Part shown: positions 8,150 through 16,937 of the stretch, in pieces
Position numbering within the stretch: position 1 is the stretch's first letter
Layout: each line of letters opens with the position of its first letter
DNA from: JAICSD01 sp963836665
GTDB lineage: Bacteria > Acidobacteriota > Vicinamibacteria > Vicinamibacterales > 2-12-FULL-66-21
Assembly: GCA_963836665.1 (NCBI GenBank)
Contig: CAWIKL010000001.1
Coordinates: forward strand, 2,542,001 to 2,606,000
Direction: 5' to 3'
DNA: 64,000 nt
The notes under the pieces: model-generated
The model's database searches: none
The model's input: the letters and a program-made list of their open reading frames with translations, nothing else
What the model was told of the DNA's origin: nothing
Position numbers and translations under genes: made by a program

Positions 8150-8709
8150 GGTTGATCGAGAATCCAGGCGGCAGCGTCCGCGAGCGTATCGACAACGGCG
8201 GCGGGTGTGACGTGATCGGTCAGGGTAGTCTCTTCGTCCCGGCCGAGCCCCGTCCGCACAAGCAGGCTGCGGACGCCCGCCGCCGCGGCCGCGCCGATGT
8301 CGTGCGCGCGATCGCCGACGGCAAACGAACGCGCCAGGTCGATGCCGAGGTCGGCAGCGGCGCGAAGCAGCATGCCCGGCTGCGGCTTGCGGCAGTCGCA
8401 GACCCGGACGTACTCCGCGACGGGGCCGCTGTGATAGTGGGGGCAGTAATAATAGGCGTCGATGCGGGCGCCGCCCGCTGCCAGCCTGTCTGAGATCGCC
8501 CGATGCGCTTCACCGACGAACGCATCGCGCACGATGCCGCGCGCGACGCCTGCCTGGTTGGTGACGACTACGACGGCAAACCCGGCGCGGTTGAGGACCC
8601 GCACCGCGTCGACGGTATAGGGGAAGTAGACCAGGCGTTCGAGACGGTCGAGATACCCCGAATCTTCGATGAGCGTCCCGTCGCGGTCGAGGAATACCGC
8701 GCGGGTCAC
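8146..8709 (-). CDS. gmhB: D-glycero-beta-D-manno-heptose 1,7-bisphosphate 7-phosphatase
   Basis: The 187-residue HAD phosphatase has motif I FLDRDGTLIED, motif II VVTNQAG, and the CPHYHSG...CDCRKPQPG zinc-loop cysteines characteristic of GmhB. It also has motif III/IV FAVGDRAHDIGAA. It dephosphorylates heptose bisphosphate at C7. It overlaps waaF upstream (ATGA-type, 8706-8709) and rfaE1 downstream. A second, diverged GmhB-like gene sits at 47025 in the GDP-heptose operon. Confidence 0.93.
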   Translation of the reverse strand: MTRAVFLDRDGTLIEDSGYLDRLERLVYFPYTVDAVRVLNRAGFAVVVVTNQAGVARGIVRDAFVGEAHRAISDRLAAGGARIDAYYYCPHYHSGPVAEYVRVCDCRKPQPGMLLRAAADLGIDLARSFAVGDRAHDIGAAAAAGVRSLLVRTGLGRDEETTLTDHVTPAAVVDTLADAAAWILDQP

Positions 8710-9728
8710 GCGAGGTGCCTCGCGACCGAGCGGAGCACGGTGTCGACGTCAATCCGTTTCATGCAGCGATGATCGATCGGACACTCGCGAAGCAGGCACG
8801 GGCGGCAGAATACATCCTGGGCGAGCAGGTCAATCGCGTCGGCGCGGCCGCCGGGCGACGTCACCCGTTCGTCGGTCGGCCCGAAGATGGCCGTCATCGG
8901 CACGCCGAGCGCCGCCGCCACGTGCATCGCGCCCGAGTCATTCGACACGAACGCGGCGCAGCGGGCGATGACGCCGACGAGCTGAGCGAGCGTCGTCTGG
9001 CCGACCAGGTCCACCACCCGCGTCCCCGCGGGCAGCGATGATTCTATCGCACGCGCCGTGCTGCGATCCGCCGCGGCACCGACGAGCACGGCGGTCGCGC
9101 TGTGCGGCGCCAGTCCCGCGATGACGCCGGCGACCCGGTCGGGCGGCCAGCGTTTGGCGTGCCCATAGGCTGCTCCGGGCGCAAAGCCGACGAGGCGGGA
9201 GCCCTCGGCTACGCCGGCGCCGGCCAGCAGGGCATCGGCCCGCGCCAGCGTCTGCGGCCGCGGCGACAGGCGTGGCAGCTCCGACGCTGCATCGATCCCG
9301 AGGCCGCGCGCCAGCGACAGGTAGTAGTCGATGTGATGAAGCCGCCCGCGCGGCCGCGCCACGGCTCGGGTCAGCATCCAGCCCCGCCAATCGGCGCGAA
9401 AGCCCCAGCGCTCGGCAATCCCGGCCCGGCTCGCCGTCCAGGCGCTGGCAAACGAATTGGGGAGCAGCAGAATCGCGTCCCCGCGCGCGGCGCGCAGCTG
9501 CGCCGCCTCCTGCTTGTCGTCGACGACGACAATCCCGTCCGGCGCCGCCGCGGTCCCCTCCTCGAACAGCGGCGCGATCGACGCGCGCGCGGCGAGGATG
9601 ATCGTCGACGCGGCATACGCGCGGCGCACCGCCGCCAGGGCCGGCAATGCCATTACGGCGTCACCGAGCCAGTTGGGAGCGCGGACGATCAAGCGCGCAA
9701 CCGGCTTAATCGTGTCGGTCAACGTCAC
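8706..9728 (-). CDS. waaF: Lipopolysaccharide heptosyltransferase II
   Basis: The 340-residue GT9 enzyme has the N-terminal RAPNWLGDAVMALPAL, the PNSFASAW acceptor segment, GAAYGHAKRWP, and the donor site SNDSGAMHVAAALGVPMTAIFGPTDE. It adds the second heptose. A cysteine-rich tail follows. Start: GTG at 9728 gives a 4-nt GTGA overlap with the acyltransferase gene. A TTG two codons later lies 7 nt after a perfect GGAGG and is an equally good candidate. Sequence farther upstream in this frame is the antisense shadow of the acyltransferase gene. Confidence 0.9.
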   Translation of the reverse strand: MTLTDTIKPVARLIVRAPNWLGDAVMALPALAAVRRAYAASTIILAARASIAPLFEEGTAAAPDGIVVVDDKQEAAQLRAARGDAILLLPNSFASAWTASRAGIAERWGFRADWRGWMLTRAVARPRGRLHHIDYYLSLARGLGIDAASELPRLSPRPQTLARADALLAGAGVAEGSRLVGFAPGAAYGHAKRWPPDRVAGVIAGLAPHSATAVLVGAAADRSTARAIESSLPAGTRVVDLVGQTTLAQLVGVIARCAAFVSNDSGAMHVAAALGVPMTAIFGPTDERVTSPGGRADAIDLLAQDVFCRPCLLRECPIDHRCMKRIDVDTVLRSVARHLA

Positions 9729-10651
9729 TCCTCCGTACTGGCCGTCGGGAACATGCCGCCGACCGCGGCTGGATCGACGTCGCGCCAGCGGCGGTGCATC
9801 CACAGCCACAGGCCGGGATATCGGCGTACGTACATCTCGAGCACGTCGGTGCAGCGCTGCGTGAAGAGCCGGATGGCGTCCGGATCGTTTGCGGAGGGCG
9901 GCTCGACCGCGTGCTCGTAGACCATGCGGAAGCGGCCGCCGGGGAGGGGCAGCGCGAACACCGGGATCACCGGCGCACCTGTGCGGAGCGCCAGCGCAGC
10001 CAACGCTGTCGTCGTCGCCGCCGGGCGGTTGAAGAAGTCGACGAGAACCGCGTCGGTGTGGATGTGTTGATCGATCAACAGGGCGACAGCCTGGTTGGCG
10101 GCGAGCGCGCGCAGCACACGACGGAGCGCACCCTTGCGATAAATCACAGAGTTGCCGGTCCGGCCGCGCACCCGCTCCAGGAGGTCGTGCAGTAGCGTGT
10201 TGTCCAGCGGACGCGCCATCACCGCCATCGGCTGCAACCGCAGTGCATGCACCAACGCGTTGATCTCCCAGTAACCAAAATGGCCGGTGAAGAGAAGCAC
10301 GCCACGGTTGAGGGCGTGCGCCGCGGTGACGCGTTCTTCCCCCTCGAACTCGACCCGCGCCAGCATCCGCTCCGGCGTCATCGTGCTGAACTTGAGCAGG
10401 ACCATCAGCAGGCGGCCGAAGTGCGAAAACATGTCGCGGGCGATGGCGGCCCGCTCGCGGGCCGGACGGGCGGGAAACGCCGCCTCGAGATTGCTCAGCG
10501 CCAGCCGACGGTGGGCGCGATCGCACGTGTAGAACAGCCGCCCGAGAACGGTACCGGCGACCAGGACCAGCGCCATCGGCATCAGCCGCGTCACGCCGCG
10601 CACGGCCATGACCACCCCGTACTCGGCCCGCTGCAGCAGTGTCGGCGTCAC
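9725..10651 (-). CDS. lpxL: Lipid A biosynthesis acyltransferase (LpxL/HtrB family)
   Basis: The 308-residue inner-membrane acyltransferase has the H-x4-E catalytic motif in LLFTGHFGYWEINA. It also has the family segments SNLEAAFP near the N-terminus, the late-acyltransferase segment IDQHIHTDAVLVDFF and the C-terminal YPGLWLWMHRRW. It adds a secondary acyl chain to Kdo2-lipid IVA. GTG at 10651 gives a GTGA overlap with lpxK and fits the operon's pattern; an ATG 33 nt upstream is possible. Which chain position it acylates cannot be told. Confidence 0.88.
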   Translation of the reverse strand: MTPTLLQRAEYGVVMAVRGVTRLMPMALVLVAGTVLGRLFYTCDRAHRRLALSNLEAAFPARPARERAAIARDMFSHFGRLLMVLLKFSTMTPERMLARVEFEGEERVTAAHALNRGVLLFTGHFGYWEINALVHALRLQPMAVMARPLDNTLLHDLLERVRGRTGNSVIYRKGALRRVLRALAANQAVALLIDQHIHTDAVLVDFFNRPAATTTALAALALRTGAPVIPVFALPLPGGRFRMVYEHAVEPPSANDPDAIRLFTQRCTDVLEMYVRRYPGLWLWMHRRWRDVDPAAVGGMFPTASTEE

Positions 10652-11604
10652 GGGCGTCGGCCCCGCGCCGTCGCGAGCAGCCATGCCGCAAATGACGAGC
10701 GATCGTCGAGCTCGATCGAGAGCGGCACCGCCTCGATCGGCAGCGGCCACGGCCGGTAAGGCAGCAGTCGCATCATGTCCTTTTCCGTCGTCACTACCCG
10801 GGTTGCGCCGGCGGCGCGCGCGCGCGCGGCGATGGCGGCGACATCGGCGCGCGAGTAGCGGTAGTGATCGCGAAACGCCTGCTCGCCCGCCACGGTCCAG
10901 CCGCCATCGCGCAAGGCGGCAGTGAAGGATGCCGGCGACGCGATTCCCGACACCGCGAAGACGGGTTCGCTCGTGGTGGCGGGCCCCTGACGCCGTCGCG
11001 CCTGCCAGACGGGCTTACCGGCGGCCAGCCTGGCAATCTCGCGGGTGTCGTCGAGCGCGACGAAGGCGTCGGCTGCGCGCGCCGCGTCGAGCGGCTCGCG
11101 CAGGTGACCGGACGGCAGCGTAGTCGGGCGGTCGACATCTTCGCGCGCGAGGACGACGAGATCGGCGGAGCGGTACAGGTCGAAATGCTGAAAGCCGTCG
11201 TCGAGGAGATGCACGGTGCAGCCGAACTGCGTCTCGGCGAGACGGCCGGCGAGGAAGCGGCTGCCCGCCGCGAGCACTGCCACGCCGTCGAGCTGACGCG
11301 CCAGCATGAGTGGTTCATCGCCGGCTCGATCGAGATCGGCGCGTATCCCGCCAGGGTTACGCACCACGACCACGCCGTCGGCGGCGTCGCGGCGGCCGTA
11401 GCCGCGGCTGAGAATTGCCGGCCGTTCGCCGGCGTCACGCAGCAGCGCCGCCGCGAGGGCGGCTATCGGGGTCTTGGCACGGCCGCCGGCGGCGATGTTG
11501 CCGATACTGATCACCGGCCGATCGAGGACGCGCTGGAGATCGGGACGCCGCGCACTGTATTCGCGGCGAAGCCGCGCGGCCGAGGCATATGCCGTGGAAA
11601 TCAG
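10648..11604 (-). CDS. lpxK: Tetraacyldisaccharide 4'-kinase, probable CTG start
   Basis: LpxK phosphorylates the 4' position of tetraacyldisaccharide 1-phosphate. The P-loop region reads VISIGNIAAGGRAKTP; the family consensus is GGxGKTP, so the glycine before the lysine is alanine here. Further family blocks are ILSRGYGR, DEPLMLA, HLLDDGFQH and TTEKDMMRL. The first ATG/GTG/TTG in frame is the GTG at 11514, inside the conserved core. The frame stays open upstream and encodes LISTAYASAARLRREYSARR and then the usual family lead-in DLQRVLDRPV. The only start-like codon giving that N-terminus is CTG at 11604-11602, which overlaps the waaA stop as CTGA, exactly mirroring the ATGA/GTGA overlaps elsewhere in this operon. 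Confidence 0.88.
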   Translation of the reverse strand: MISTAYASAARLRREYSARRPDLQRVLDRPVISIGNIAAGGRAKTPIAALAAALLRDAGERPAILSRGYGRRDAADGVVVVRNPGGIRADLDRAGDEPLMLARQLDGVAVLAAGSRFLAGRLAETQFGCTVHLLDDGFQHFDLYRSADLVVLAREDVDRPTTLPSGHLREPLDAARAADAFVALDDTREIARLAAGKPVWQARRRQGPATTSEPVFAVSGIASPASFTAALRDGGWTVAGEQAFRDHYRYSRADVAAIAARARAAGATRVVTTEKDMMRLLPYRPWPLPIEAVPLSIELDDRSSFAAWLLATARGRRP

Positions 11605-12935
11605 TGGACCACCCTGAACGGGCGCACGTTGCCGGAGTGCTGCGGCGGCAGCACGCGGGCGATCGCGGTCAGGGTCTTGCCGCGGGCGCCGCGGTTGGCC
11701 TCGACGAGCGCGCGCGCCGCCGCGCCGAGGCGGGCCCGGCGCACCGGGTCGGTGAGAAGGTCGAGCAGCGCCTGTTCCAGCTCGCGCCCGGAACGGATCT
11801 GGACGGCGGCGCCGTTCTCGACGAACGCGCGCGCAATCTCAGCGAAGTTCTGCATGTAGGGGCCGAAGACGATCGCCTTGCCGAAGACCGCCGGCTCGAG
11901 GATGTTGTGGCCGCCCTGGTCGACGAGCGAGCCGCCGACGAACACCGCGGTAGCGACCTGGTAGAGCTGCGCCAGCTCGCCGATGGTGTCGAGGATGATC
12001 ACGTCGTGACGCGGCTCGGCATCGACGGCAAGTTCGGTGCGGCGCGCAACGTTCCAGCCGCCCCGGCGCGCGATCTGCTCCACCTCGCCGAAGCGCTCGG
12101 GCTTGCGCGGCGCGATGATCAGCAGCGTTTCGGGCAGCCGCGCGCGGATGCGCTGGAACGCCTCGAACACCGGTTCCTCTTCACCCTTGAGTGTACTCGC
12201 GGCTATGAGGACCGGGCGGCCCGGGGCGATGCGGAAGTAACGCAGCACGCGATTGCGCCCACGATCGGCCGCCGTCGACGCACCCGGCACTTCGAGCGAA
12301 TCGAACTTGAGGCTACCGGTGACGACGACGCGATCGGGCGTCGCCCCCATGTCGATGATGCGTCGTGCCGACTCGTCGCTCTGCATGCAGAACCGATCGA
12401 CGTTCGTGAGGACGCGCCGGAGGAACGGGCGCGCCAGGCGATAGCGCGGATACGAGCGCGAGGAGATGCGGCCGTTGACGAGCACGGTGCGTACGCCGGT
12501 GCGCTTGCACGCCCGCAGCAGGTTCGGCCAAATCTCCGTCTCCATCATGATGAAGAGCCGCGGCTTGACCAGACGCAGGGTGCGGTTGACGATGAAACCA
12601 AGATCGAACGGAAAATAGAAAACACCGTCGACGAACTGCAGGCTGTTGCGGGCGATCTGTTGCCCCGTCATCGTCGTCGTCGACAGGTAGAGGCGCAGGC
12701 GCGGATAGCGCTCGCGGAGCTGCGGCAGAAGGGCGCGCGCCGTGAGCACTTCGCCAACCGAAACGGCATGAATCCAGATCGACTCTTCACCGTCGAGATT
12801 GAAAGTGATGGGCAGATAGCCGAGCCGCTGTCCGAGCGAGCCGATGTACTTCCGGTAGCGCACCGCCTGCCAGGCCAGGTACGGCGACATGATCAGGAAG
12901 AATGTGACGATGAGTACGCTGTATAGGAGATACAC
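11601..12935 (-). CDS. waaA: 3-deoxy-D-manno-octulosonic acid transferase (Kdo transferase)
   Basis: The 444-residue GT30 enzyme has an N-terminal membrane anchor (LLYSVLIVTFFLIMSPYLAW), the catalytic-Glu segment IWIHAVSVGEV, ETEIWPNLLRACK, TGSLKFD and the donor-site block FVGGSLVDQGGHNILEPA. It adds Kdo to lipid IVA at the cytoplasmic face. It is the first gene of the minus-strand LPS operon and is divergent from gap, with 53 bp between starts. The start codon is GTG. Confidence 0.92.
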   Translation of the reverse strand: MYLLYSVLIVTFFLIMSPYLAWQAVRYRKYIGSLGQRLGYLPITFNLDGEESIWIHAVSVGEVLTARALLPQLRERYPRLRLYLSTTTMTGQQIARNSLQFVDGVFYFPFDLGFIVNRTLRLVKPRLFIMMETEIWPNLLRACKRTGVRTVLVNGRISSRSYPRYRLARPFLRRVLTNVDRFCMQSDESARRIIDMGATPDRVVVTGSLKFDSLEVPGASTAADRGRNRVLRYFRIAPGRPVLIAASTLKGEEEPVFEAFQRIRARLPETLLIIAPRKPERFGEVEQIARRGGWNVARRTELAVDAEPRHDVIILDTIGELAQLYQVATAVFVGGSLVDQGGHNILEPAVFGKAIVFGPYMQNFAEIARAFVENGAAVQIRSGRELEQALLDLLTDPVRRARLGAAARALVEANRGARGKTLTAIARVLPPQHSGNVRPFRVVH

Positions 12936-12988
12936 CGTCTAAGACGTTGATTATGCACTAGAATCGAGGATTCGGAGGCTTCAGAACG

Positions 12989-13996
12989 ATGGCAACGAAG
13001 GTCGGGATTAACGGATTCGGCCGCATCGGCCGCAACATCATGCGCGCCGCACTCGGCGCCACGGACATCGATTTCGTCGCGGTCAACGACCTGACGAACG
13101 CGACCACGCTCGCGCATCTGCTCAAGTACGACTCGATTCTCGGTAACCTCAAGTCCGAGATCAAGGCGAGCGGCGACCGCATCTCGGTTGACGGCGACGA
13201 TTTCCAGGTGCTCTCGGTCAAGGACCCGGCGCAGCTGCCGTGGAAGGACCTCGGCGTCGAGGTGGTGTTCGAGGGAACCGGTCTCTTCACCGATCGCGAT
13301 AGCGCCGCCAAGCACCTGGCCGCGGGCGCGAAGAAGGTGATCATCACGGCGCCTGCCAAGAAGCCCGACATCACGCTCGTGCTCGGTGTCAACGCCGAGA
13401 AGTACGATCCGAAGACGCACCACATCATCTCCAACGCCTCGTGCACGACCAACTGCCTGGCGCCGATGGCCAAGGTGTTGCACGAGCGCTTCGGCATCAA
13501 GAAGGGATGGATGACGACCATCCACTCCTACACCAACGACCAGAATCTGCTCGACCTGCCGCACAAGGATCTGCGGCGCGCCCGCGCAGCGGCGCTGTCG
13601 ATGATCCCGACGACGACCGGCGCGGCGCTGGCGGTCGGCGAAGTGCTGCCCGAGCTGAAAGGCAAGCTCGACGGCTTCGCCATGCGCGTGCCGACGCCGA
13701 ACGTTTCCGTCGTCGATCTCGCCGCGCTCGTCGAGAAGAAGACGACCGCCGAGGAGGTCAACGCCGCGTTCAAGGCAGCCGCAGACGGCGAGCTGAAGGG
13801 GTTGCTCGAATACGTCACCGAGCCGCTCGTCTCCATCGATTTTCGCGGCAACCCGCACTCGTCGATGATCGATTCGCCCTACACCAAGGTGATGGACGGC
13901 GACTTCATCAAGGTCCTGTCGTGGTACGACAACGAGTGGGGCTACTCGAACCGCTGCGTTGACCTGCTCCGCTTGATGGTGCAGAAGGGCTTGTAG
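12989..13996 (+). CDS. gap: Glyceraldehyde-3-phosphate dehydrogenase, type I
   Basis: The 335-residue protein has the NAD-binding GINGFGRIGRNIMRA, the catalytic SNASCTTNCLAP (nucleophilic Cys), the TIHSYTNDQNLLDLPHKDLRRAR phosphate-binding segment (split here) and the C-terminal WYDNEWGYSNR. It is glycolytic and cytosolic. GGAGG at 12974-12978 precedes the ATG. A TAGAAT hexamer at 12959-12964 may be its -10. It is followed by pgk after 11 nt. Confidence 0.97.
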   Translation: MATKVGINGFGRIGRNIMRAALGATDIDFVAVNDLTNATTLAHLLKYDSILGNLKSEIKASGDRISVDGDDFQVLSVKDPAQLPWKDLGVEVVFEGTGLFTDRDSAAKHLAAGAKKVIITAPAKKPDITLVLGVNAEKYDPKTHHIISNASCTTNCLAPMAKVLHERFGIKKGWMTTIHSYTNDQNLLDLPHKDLRRARAAALSMIPTTTGAALAVGEVLPELKGKLDGFAMRVPTPNVSVVDLAALVEKKTTAEEVNAAFKAAADGELKGLLEYVTEPLVSIDFRGNPHSSMIDSPYTKVMDGDFIKVLSWYDNEWGYSNRCVDLLRLMVQKGL

Positions 13997-14007
13997 CGGT
14001 AGTCATC

Positions 14008-15201
14008 GTGGCAAAACGGTCGGTCAAGGATCTCAATCTGAAGGGCCGCAAGGTCCTCATCCGCGTGGACTTCAACGTCCCGATCAAGAACGGCAAGATC
14101 GGGGACGATACGCGCATTCGCGCGTCGCTACCGACGATCGAGTACGCGCTCCAGCAAGGGGCGGCCACGGTCATTCTCTGCTCGCATCTCGGACGCCCGA
14201 AGGGCAGACCAAACCCCGAGTACACGTTGCAGCCGGTCGCGCAGCGGGTGTCGGAACTGCTGAAGCACCCGGTGGTGTTCGCGGCCGACTGCGTCGGCGA
14301 GCCGGCGCAGAAAGCGATCGCCGAGGCAGGCAGTCGCGGCGGCGTCGTCCTCCTGGAGAATCTGCGCTTCCACGCCGAGGAGGAGAAGAACGATCCGTCG
14401 TTTGCCCGGCAACTCGCCGAACTCGCCGACGTCTACGTCAACGACGCGTTCGGCTCGGCGCATCGCGCGCACGCGTCGACCGAAGGGATCGTCAAGTACG
14501 TCAAGGACTCTGCGGCCGGTCTGTTGATGGCGGCGGAGATCGAGCATCTCAGCAAAGTGCTCGAACATCCCGATCGACCTTTCGTGGCGATTCTCGGCGG
14601 CGCCAAGGTGTCGGACAAGCTGGAAGTCATCCAGAACCTGATTCCGCGCGTCGACGCGCTGCTCATCGGCGGAGCGATGGCCTACACCTTTTTCAAGGCG
14701 CGCGGCATCGCTGTCGGCAAGTCGCTTGTCGAGGCCGAACTGCTCGACGCAGCGAAGGACGTCGAGAGGCGCGGGCAGACGCGCGGTTTGCGTCTTGAGC
14801 TGCCGAGCGATCACGTCGTCGCTGACAAGCTCGAGGCCGGCGTCCCGACAGCAACGCTGGATGTCGGCGACGCCGCAATCGGCGAACGGATGGGGCTCGA
14901 TATCGGGCCGAAGACGATCGACACCTACCGTTCGGTCATCGCTTCGGCGAAGACCGTGATCTGGAACGGCCCGATGGGCGTATTCGAGATCGACGCGTTC
15001 GCCAGGGGCACGATGGAGGTGGCGAAGGCCGTCGCCGCCGTCAATGGGACGACGGTGATCGGCGGGGGGGATTCGATCGCGGCTGTCGTCAAGGCAGGCG
15101 TCACCGATCGCATTACTCACATCTCGACCGGCGGCGGCGCGTCGCTGGAATTCCTCGGCGGCCGCACGCTCCCCGGCGTCGCGGCGCTTCCGGACAATTA
15201 G
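14008..15201 (+). CDS. pgk: Phosphoglycerate kinase
   Basis: The 397-residue protein has the signature KVLIRVDFNVPIKNG, the LCSHLGRPKG substrate loop, ENLRFHAEEEKND, the hinge AILGGAKVSDK and the nucleotide-binding WNGPMGVFE and IGGGDSIAAV...STGGGASLEFL blocks. The start is GTG. The TAG stop abuts the ATG of tpiA with no gap, so the two are co-translated. Confidence 0.97.
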   Translation: MAKRSVKDLNLKGRKVLIRVDFNVPIKNGKIGDDTRIRASLPTIEYALQQGAATVILCSHLGRPKGRPNPEYTLQPVAQRVSELLKHPVVFAADCVGEPAQKAIAEAGSRGGVVLLENLRFHAEEEKNDPSFARQLAELADVYVNDAFGSAHRAHASTEGIVKYVKDSAAGLLMAAEIEHLSKVLEHPDRPFVAILGGAKVSDKLEVIQNLIPRVDALLIGGAMAYTFFKARGIAVGKSLVEAELLDAAKDVERRGQTRGLRLELPSDHVVADKLEAGVPTATLDVGDAAIGERMGLDIGPKTIDTYRSVIASAKTVIWNGPMGVFEIDAFARGTMEVAKAVAAVNGTTVIGGGDSIAAVVKAGVTDRITHISTGGGASLEFLGGRTLPGVAALPDN

Positions 15202-15963
15202 ATGCGCACGCCGTTCATCGCCGCCAATTGGAAGATGTACAAGACCGTCCACGAGGCGGTCGCCTTCATCAAGGAGTTCCGCTCCCTGGTCAAGGACGTG
15301 CTCGACGTCGAGATCGTCGTGGCGCCTCCGTTCACGGCGCTCCACCCGACGGTCGAGGCGGCGCACGGCTCGACCATCGGCATCGCCGGCCAGAACCTGC
15401 ACTGGGAGCGAGAAGGAGCGTTCACTGGCGAGATCAGCGCCGGCATGCTCAAGGAGGCGGGAGCCGAGTACGCCATCATTGGCCACTCAGAGCGGCGGCG
15501 GCTATTCGGCGAGACCGATCAGACCGTCAACCGCAAGCTCACCGCGGCACTCGCCTCGCAACTGACGCCGATTGTCTGCATCGGCGAGACGCTCGACGAA
15601 CGCGACGCGAGCCAGACGCTCGACGTGCTCGATCGGCAGATCAAGCAGGGGTTCGACGGCATCAGCGGCGATCAGATCGCGTCGCTGGTGATCGCCTACG
15701 AGCCCGTCTGGGCGATCGGTACGGGCCGCAACGCGACGCCGGCGCAGGCCGGCGAAGCGCACGCGCACATCCGAGCGCGCCTGCGGCAGTGGTTCGGCGG
15801 CCCCGCCGCCGAACAGTGCCACATCCTCTATGGCGGCAGCGTCAAACCTGACAATATCCGCGAGCTGGCCTCGCTCGAGGACGTCGACGGCGCGCTCGTT
15901 GGCGGCGCCAGCCTGGACGTGCGCAGCTTCTTTGAGATCGTCACCCGGTCGCGTCCCGCGTAG
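15202..15963 (+). CDS. tpiA: Triosephosphate isomerase
   Basis: The 253-residue TIM barrel has AANWKMYKT at the N-terminus, the catalytic His in IIGHSERRR, the catalytic Glu in VIAYEPVWAIGTG and the phosphate loop ILYGGSVKPDN. It is the last gene of the gap-pgk-tpiA block and converges with the DinB gene. A hairpin lies just past the stop. Confidence 0.97.
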   Translation: MRTPFIAANWKMYKTVHEAVAFIKEFRSLVKDVLDVEIVVAPPFTALHPTVEAAHGSTIGIAGQNLHWEREGAFTGEISAGMLKEAGAEYAIIGHSERRRLFGETDQTVNRKLTAALASQLTPIVCIGETLDERDASQTLDVLDRQIKQGFDGISGDQIASLVIAYEPVWAIGTGRNATPAQAGEAHAHIRARLRQWFGGPAAEQCHILYGGSVKPDNIRELASLEDVDGALVGGASLDVRSFFEIVTRSRPA

Positions 15964-15968
15964 CACGA

Positions 15969-15992
15969 GCGACCGAGCGGAGCGGCGGTCGC
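15969..15992. terminator. Hairpin between convergent tpiA and DinB genes
   Basis: GCGACCG (15969-15975) pairs with CGGTCGC (15986-15992) around a 10-nt loop, immediately after the tpiA stop. No U-tract; possibly a bidirectional terminator. Confidence 0.4.
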
Positions 15993-15999
15993 CGAATAT

Positions 16000-16459
16000 C
16001 TACTTCCACGCGCCAAGCAGGCGTCGGAGCTGTACCAGCTCCCCCACGTGATACGCGTTGTGATCGATCGCTAGTAGGATCTCGCGTAGATACGTCTGGC
16101 CGTCGCCATGCGGGATCTTGCGATCGAGATTCCGCTTCGGATCCGCGGCCATCTTCTGGAGCGCCCTGCGGTCACGGCGGAACGCGGCAACGCTCCTATC
16201 CCACGCCTTGTCGTCGGGCGGCTCGGGCGAGGCTGGCCAGTACCTCGTCGGGCCACTTCTTTTCCTGGTATTTCGGATTCCGGGAGAAGTCGAGCAGGTC
16301 GTGCTGGGCGATGCGGAGGTGCTCGAGAATTTCCCACGCCGAGTGCTGCACGTTGGGCACCCGTCGGCCACGCAGCTGAGACGGCAGGTCTTTGACTGCC
16401 TTGTCGAAGTCGACGTGCGCATGACCCCAGTCGAGCGCCTTCGCCAGTTCTGCCTTCAT
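16000..16459 (-). CDS. DinB-family protein, frameshifted
   Basis: The DinB-like four-helix protein is split over two frames. The N-terminal part (MKAELAKALDWGHAHVDF, then HSAWEILEHLRIAQHDLLDF with the first metal-type His pair) reads from 16459. The C-terminal part (KRNLDRKIPHGDGQTYLREI, then AIDHNAYHVGELVQLRRLLG) reads in another frame down to 16000. Removing one base at about 16243 (in CGAGGTAC on the coding strand) restores KWPDEYWPASPEPPDD, the expected sequence. Family members are metal-dependent thiol-S-transferase-like proteins of mostly unknown role. Sequencing indel and true mutation cannot be distinguished here. Confidence 0.75.
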
Positions 16460-16469
16460 GCGGTATAAT
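16441..16469 (+). promoter_or_regulatory. Promoter of secG (leaderless candidate)
   Basis: TCGCCA (16441-16446), a 17-bp spacer and a perfect TATAAT (16464-16469) stand 9 nt before the secG ATG at 16479. The transcript would begin at the start codon with no ribosome-binding site. The promoter lies within the start of the divergent DinB gene. Confidence 0.6.
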
Positions 16470-16478
16470 TATGCGCTT

Positions 16479-16799
16479 ATGCTCTACTACCTGTTCGTCG
16501 CCTTGTATCTCCTGGTGTGCCTGCTGTTGCTGCTCGTTGTCCTGATGCAGCAGGGCCGCGGCGGCGACATGGCGAGCGCGTTCGGCGGCGGCGGCAGCAC
16601 GCAGACGGCGTTTGGCGCGCGCACCGGCGCGACCGTGCTGACGCGAGCGACGACGGTTCTGGGCGCGTTGTTCATGCTCGGGGCGATCATCCTGGGCGTC
16701 TACGGGCAGCGTGGTCCCGGCTCGGTTGTGAGCGGCGTCAAGGGCCCGGCTGCGCCGGTTTCGGCGCCGGCCCCGACGCCCGCGCCGGTGAAGAAGTAG
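16479..16799 (+). CDS. secG: Preprotein translocase subunit SecG
   Basis: The 106-residue protein has the SecG plan: a membrane helix (LYYLFVALYLLVCLLLLLVV, split), a LMQQGRGGDMASAFGGGGS loop, a second helix from ATTVLGALFMLGAIILG and a Pro/Ala-rich tail (APVSAPAPTPAPVKK). It supports SecYE in protein export. Position after tpiA is the usual gap-pgk-tpiA-secG arrangement, though here an inverted DinB gene is inserted. Confidence 0.95.
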   Translation: MLYYLFVALYLLVCLLLLLVVLMQQGRGGDMASAFGGGGSTQTAFGARTGATVLTRATTVLGALFMLGAIILGVYGQRGPGSVVSGVKGPAAPVSAPAPTPAPVKK

Positions 16800-16850
16800 C
16801 CAACGCAGTAGTAAGATGTTGAGAAGCGGTCGGCACTGGCGATCGCGCGC

Positions 16851-16937
16851 GCGGAAGTGGCGGAATTGGCAGACGCACCAGCTTGAGGGGCTGGCGGTAG
16901 CAATACCGTGAAGGTTCGAGTCCTTTCTTCCGCACCA
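16851..16937 (+). tRNA. tRNA-Leu (GAG)
   Basis: The 87-nt type II tRNA has acceptor GCGGAAG/CTTCCGC with an encoded CCA, D-arm with AATTGGCAGACGC, anticodon loop TTGAGGG (GAG), a long variable arm and T-loop GGTTCGAGTCC. Confidence 0.96.

Noticed and set aside
9729..10691. N-terminal extension of waaF to 10691 in the same frame
   Set aside because: This part is Arg/Gly-rich and lies on the same strand in another frame of the intact lpxL gene. waaF starts at 9728 or 9722.
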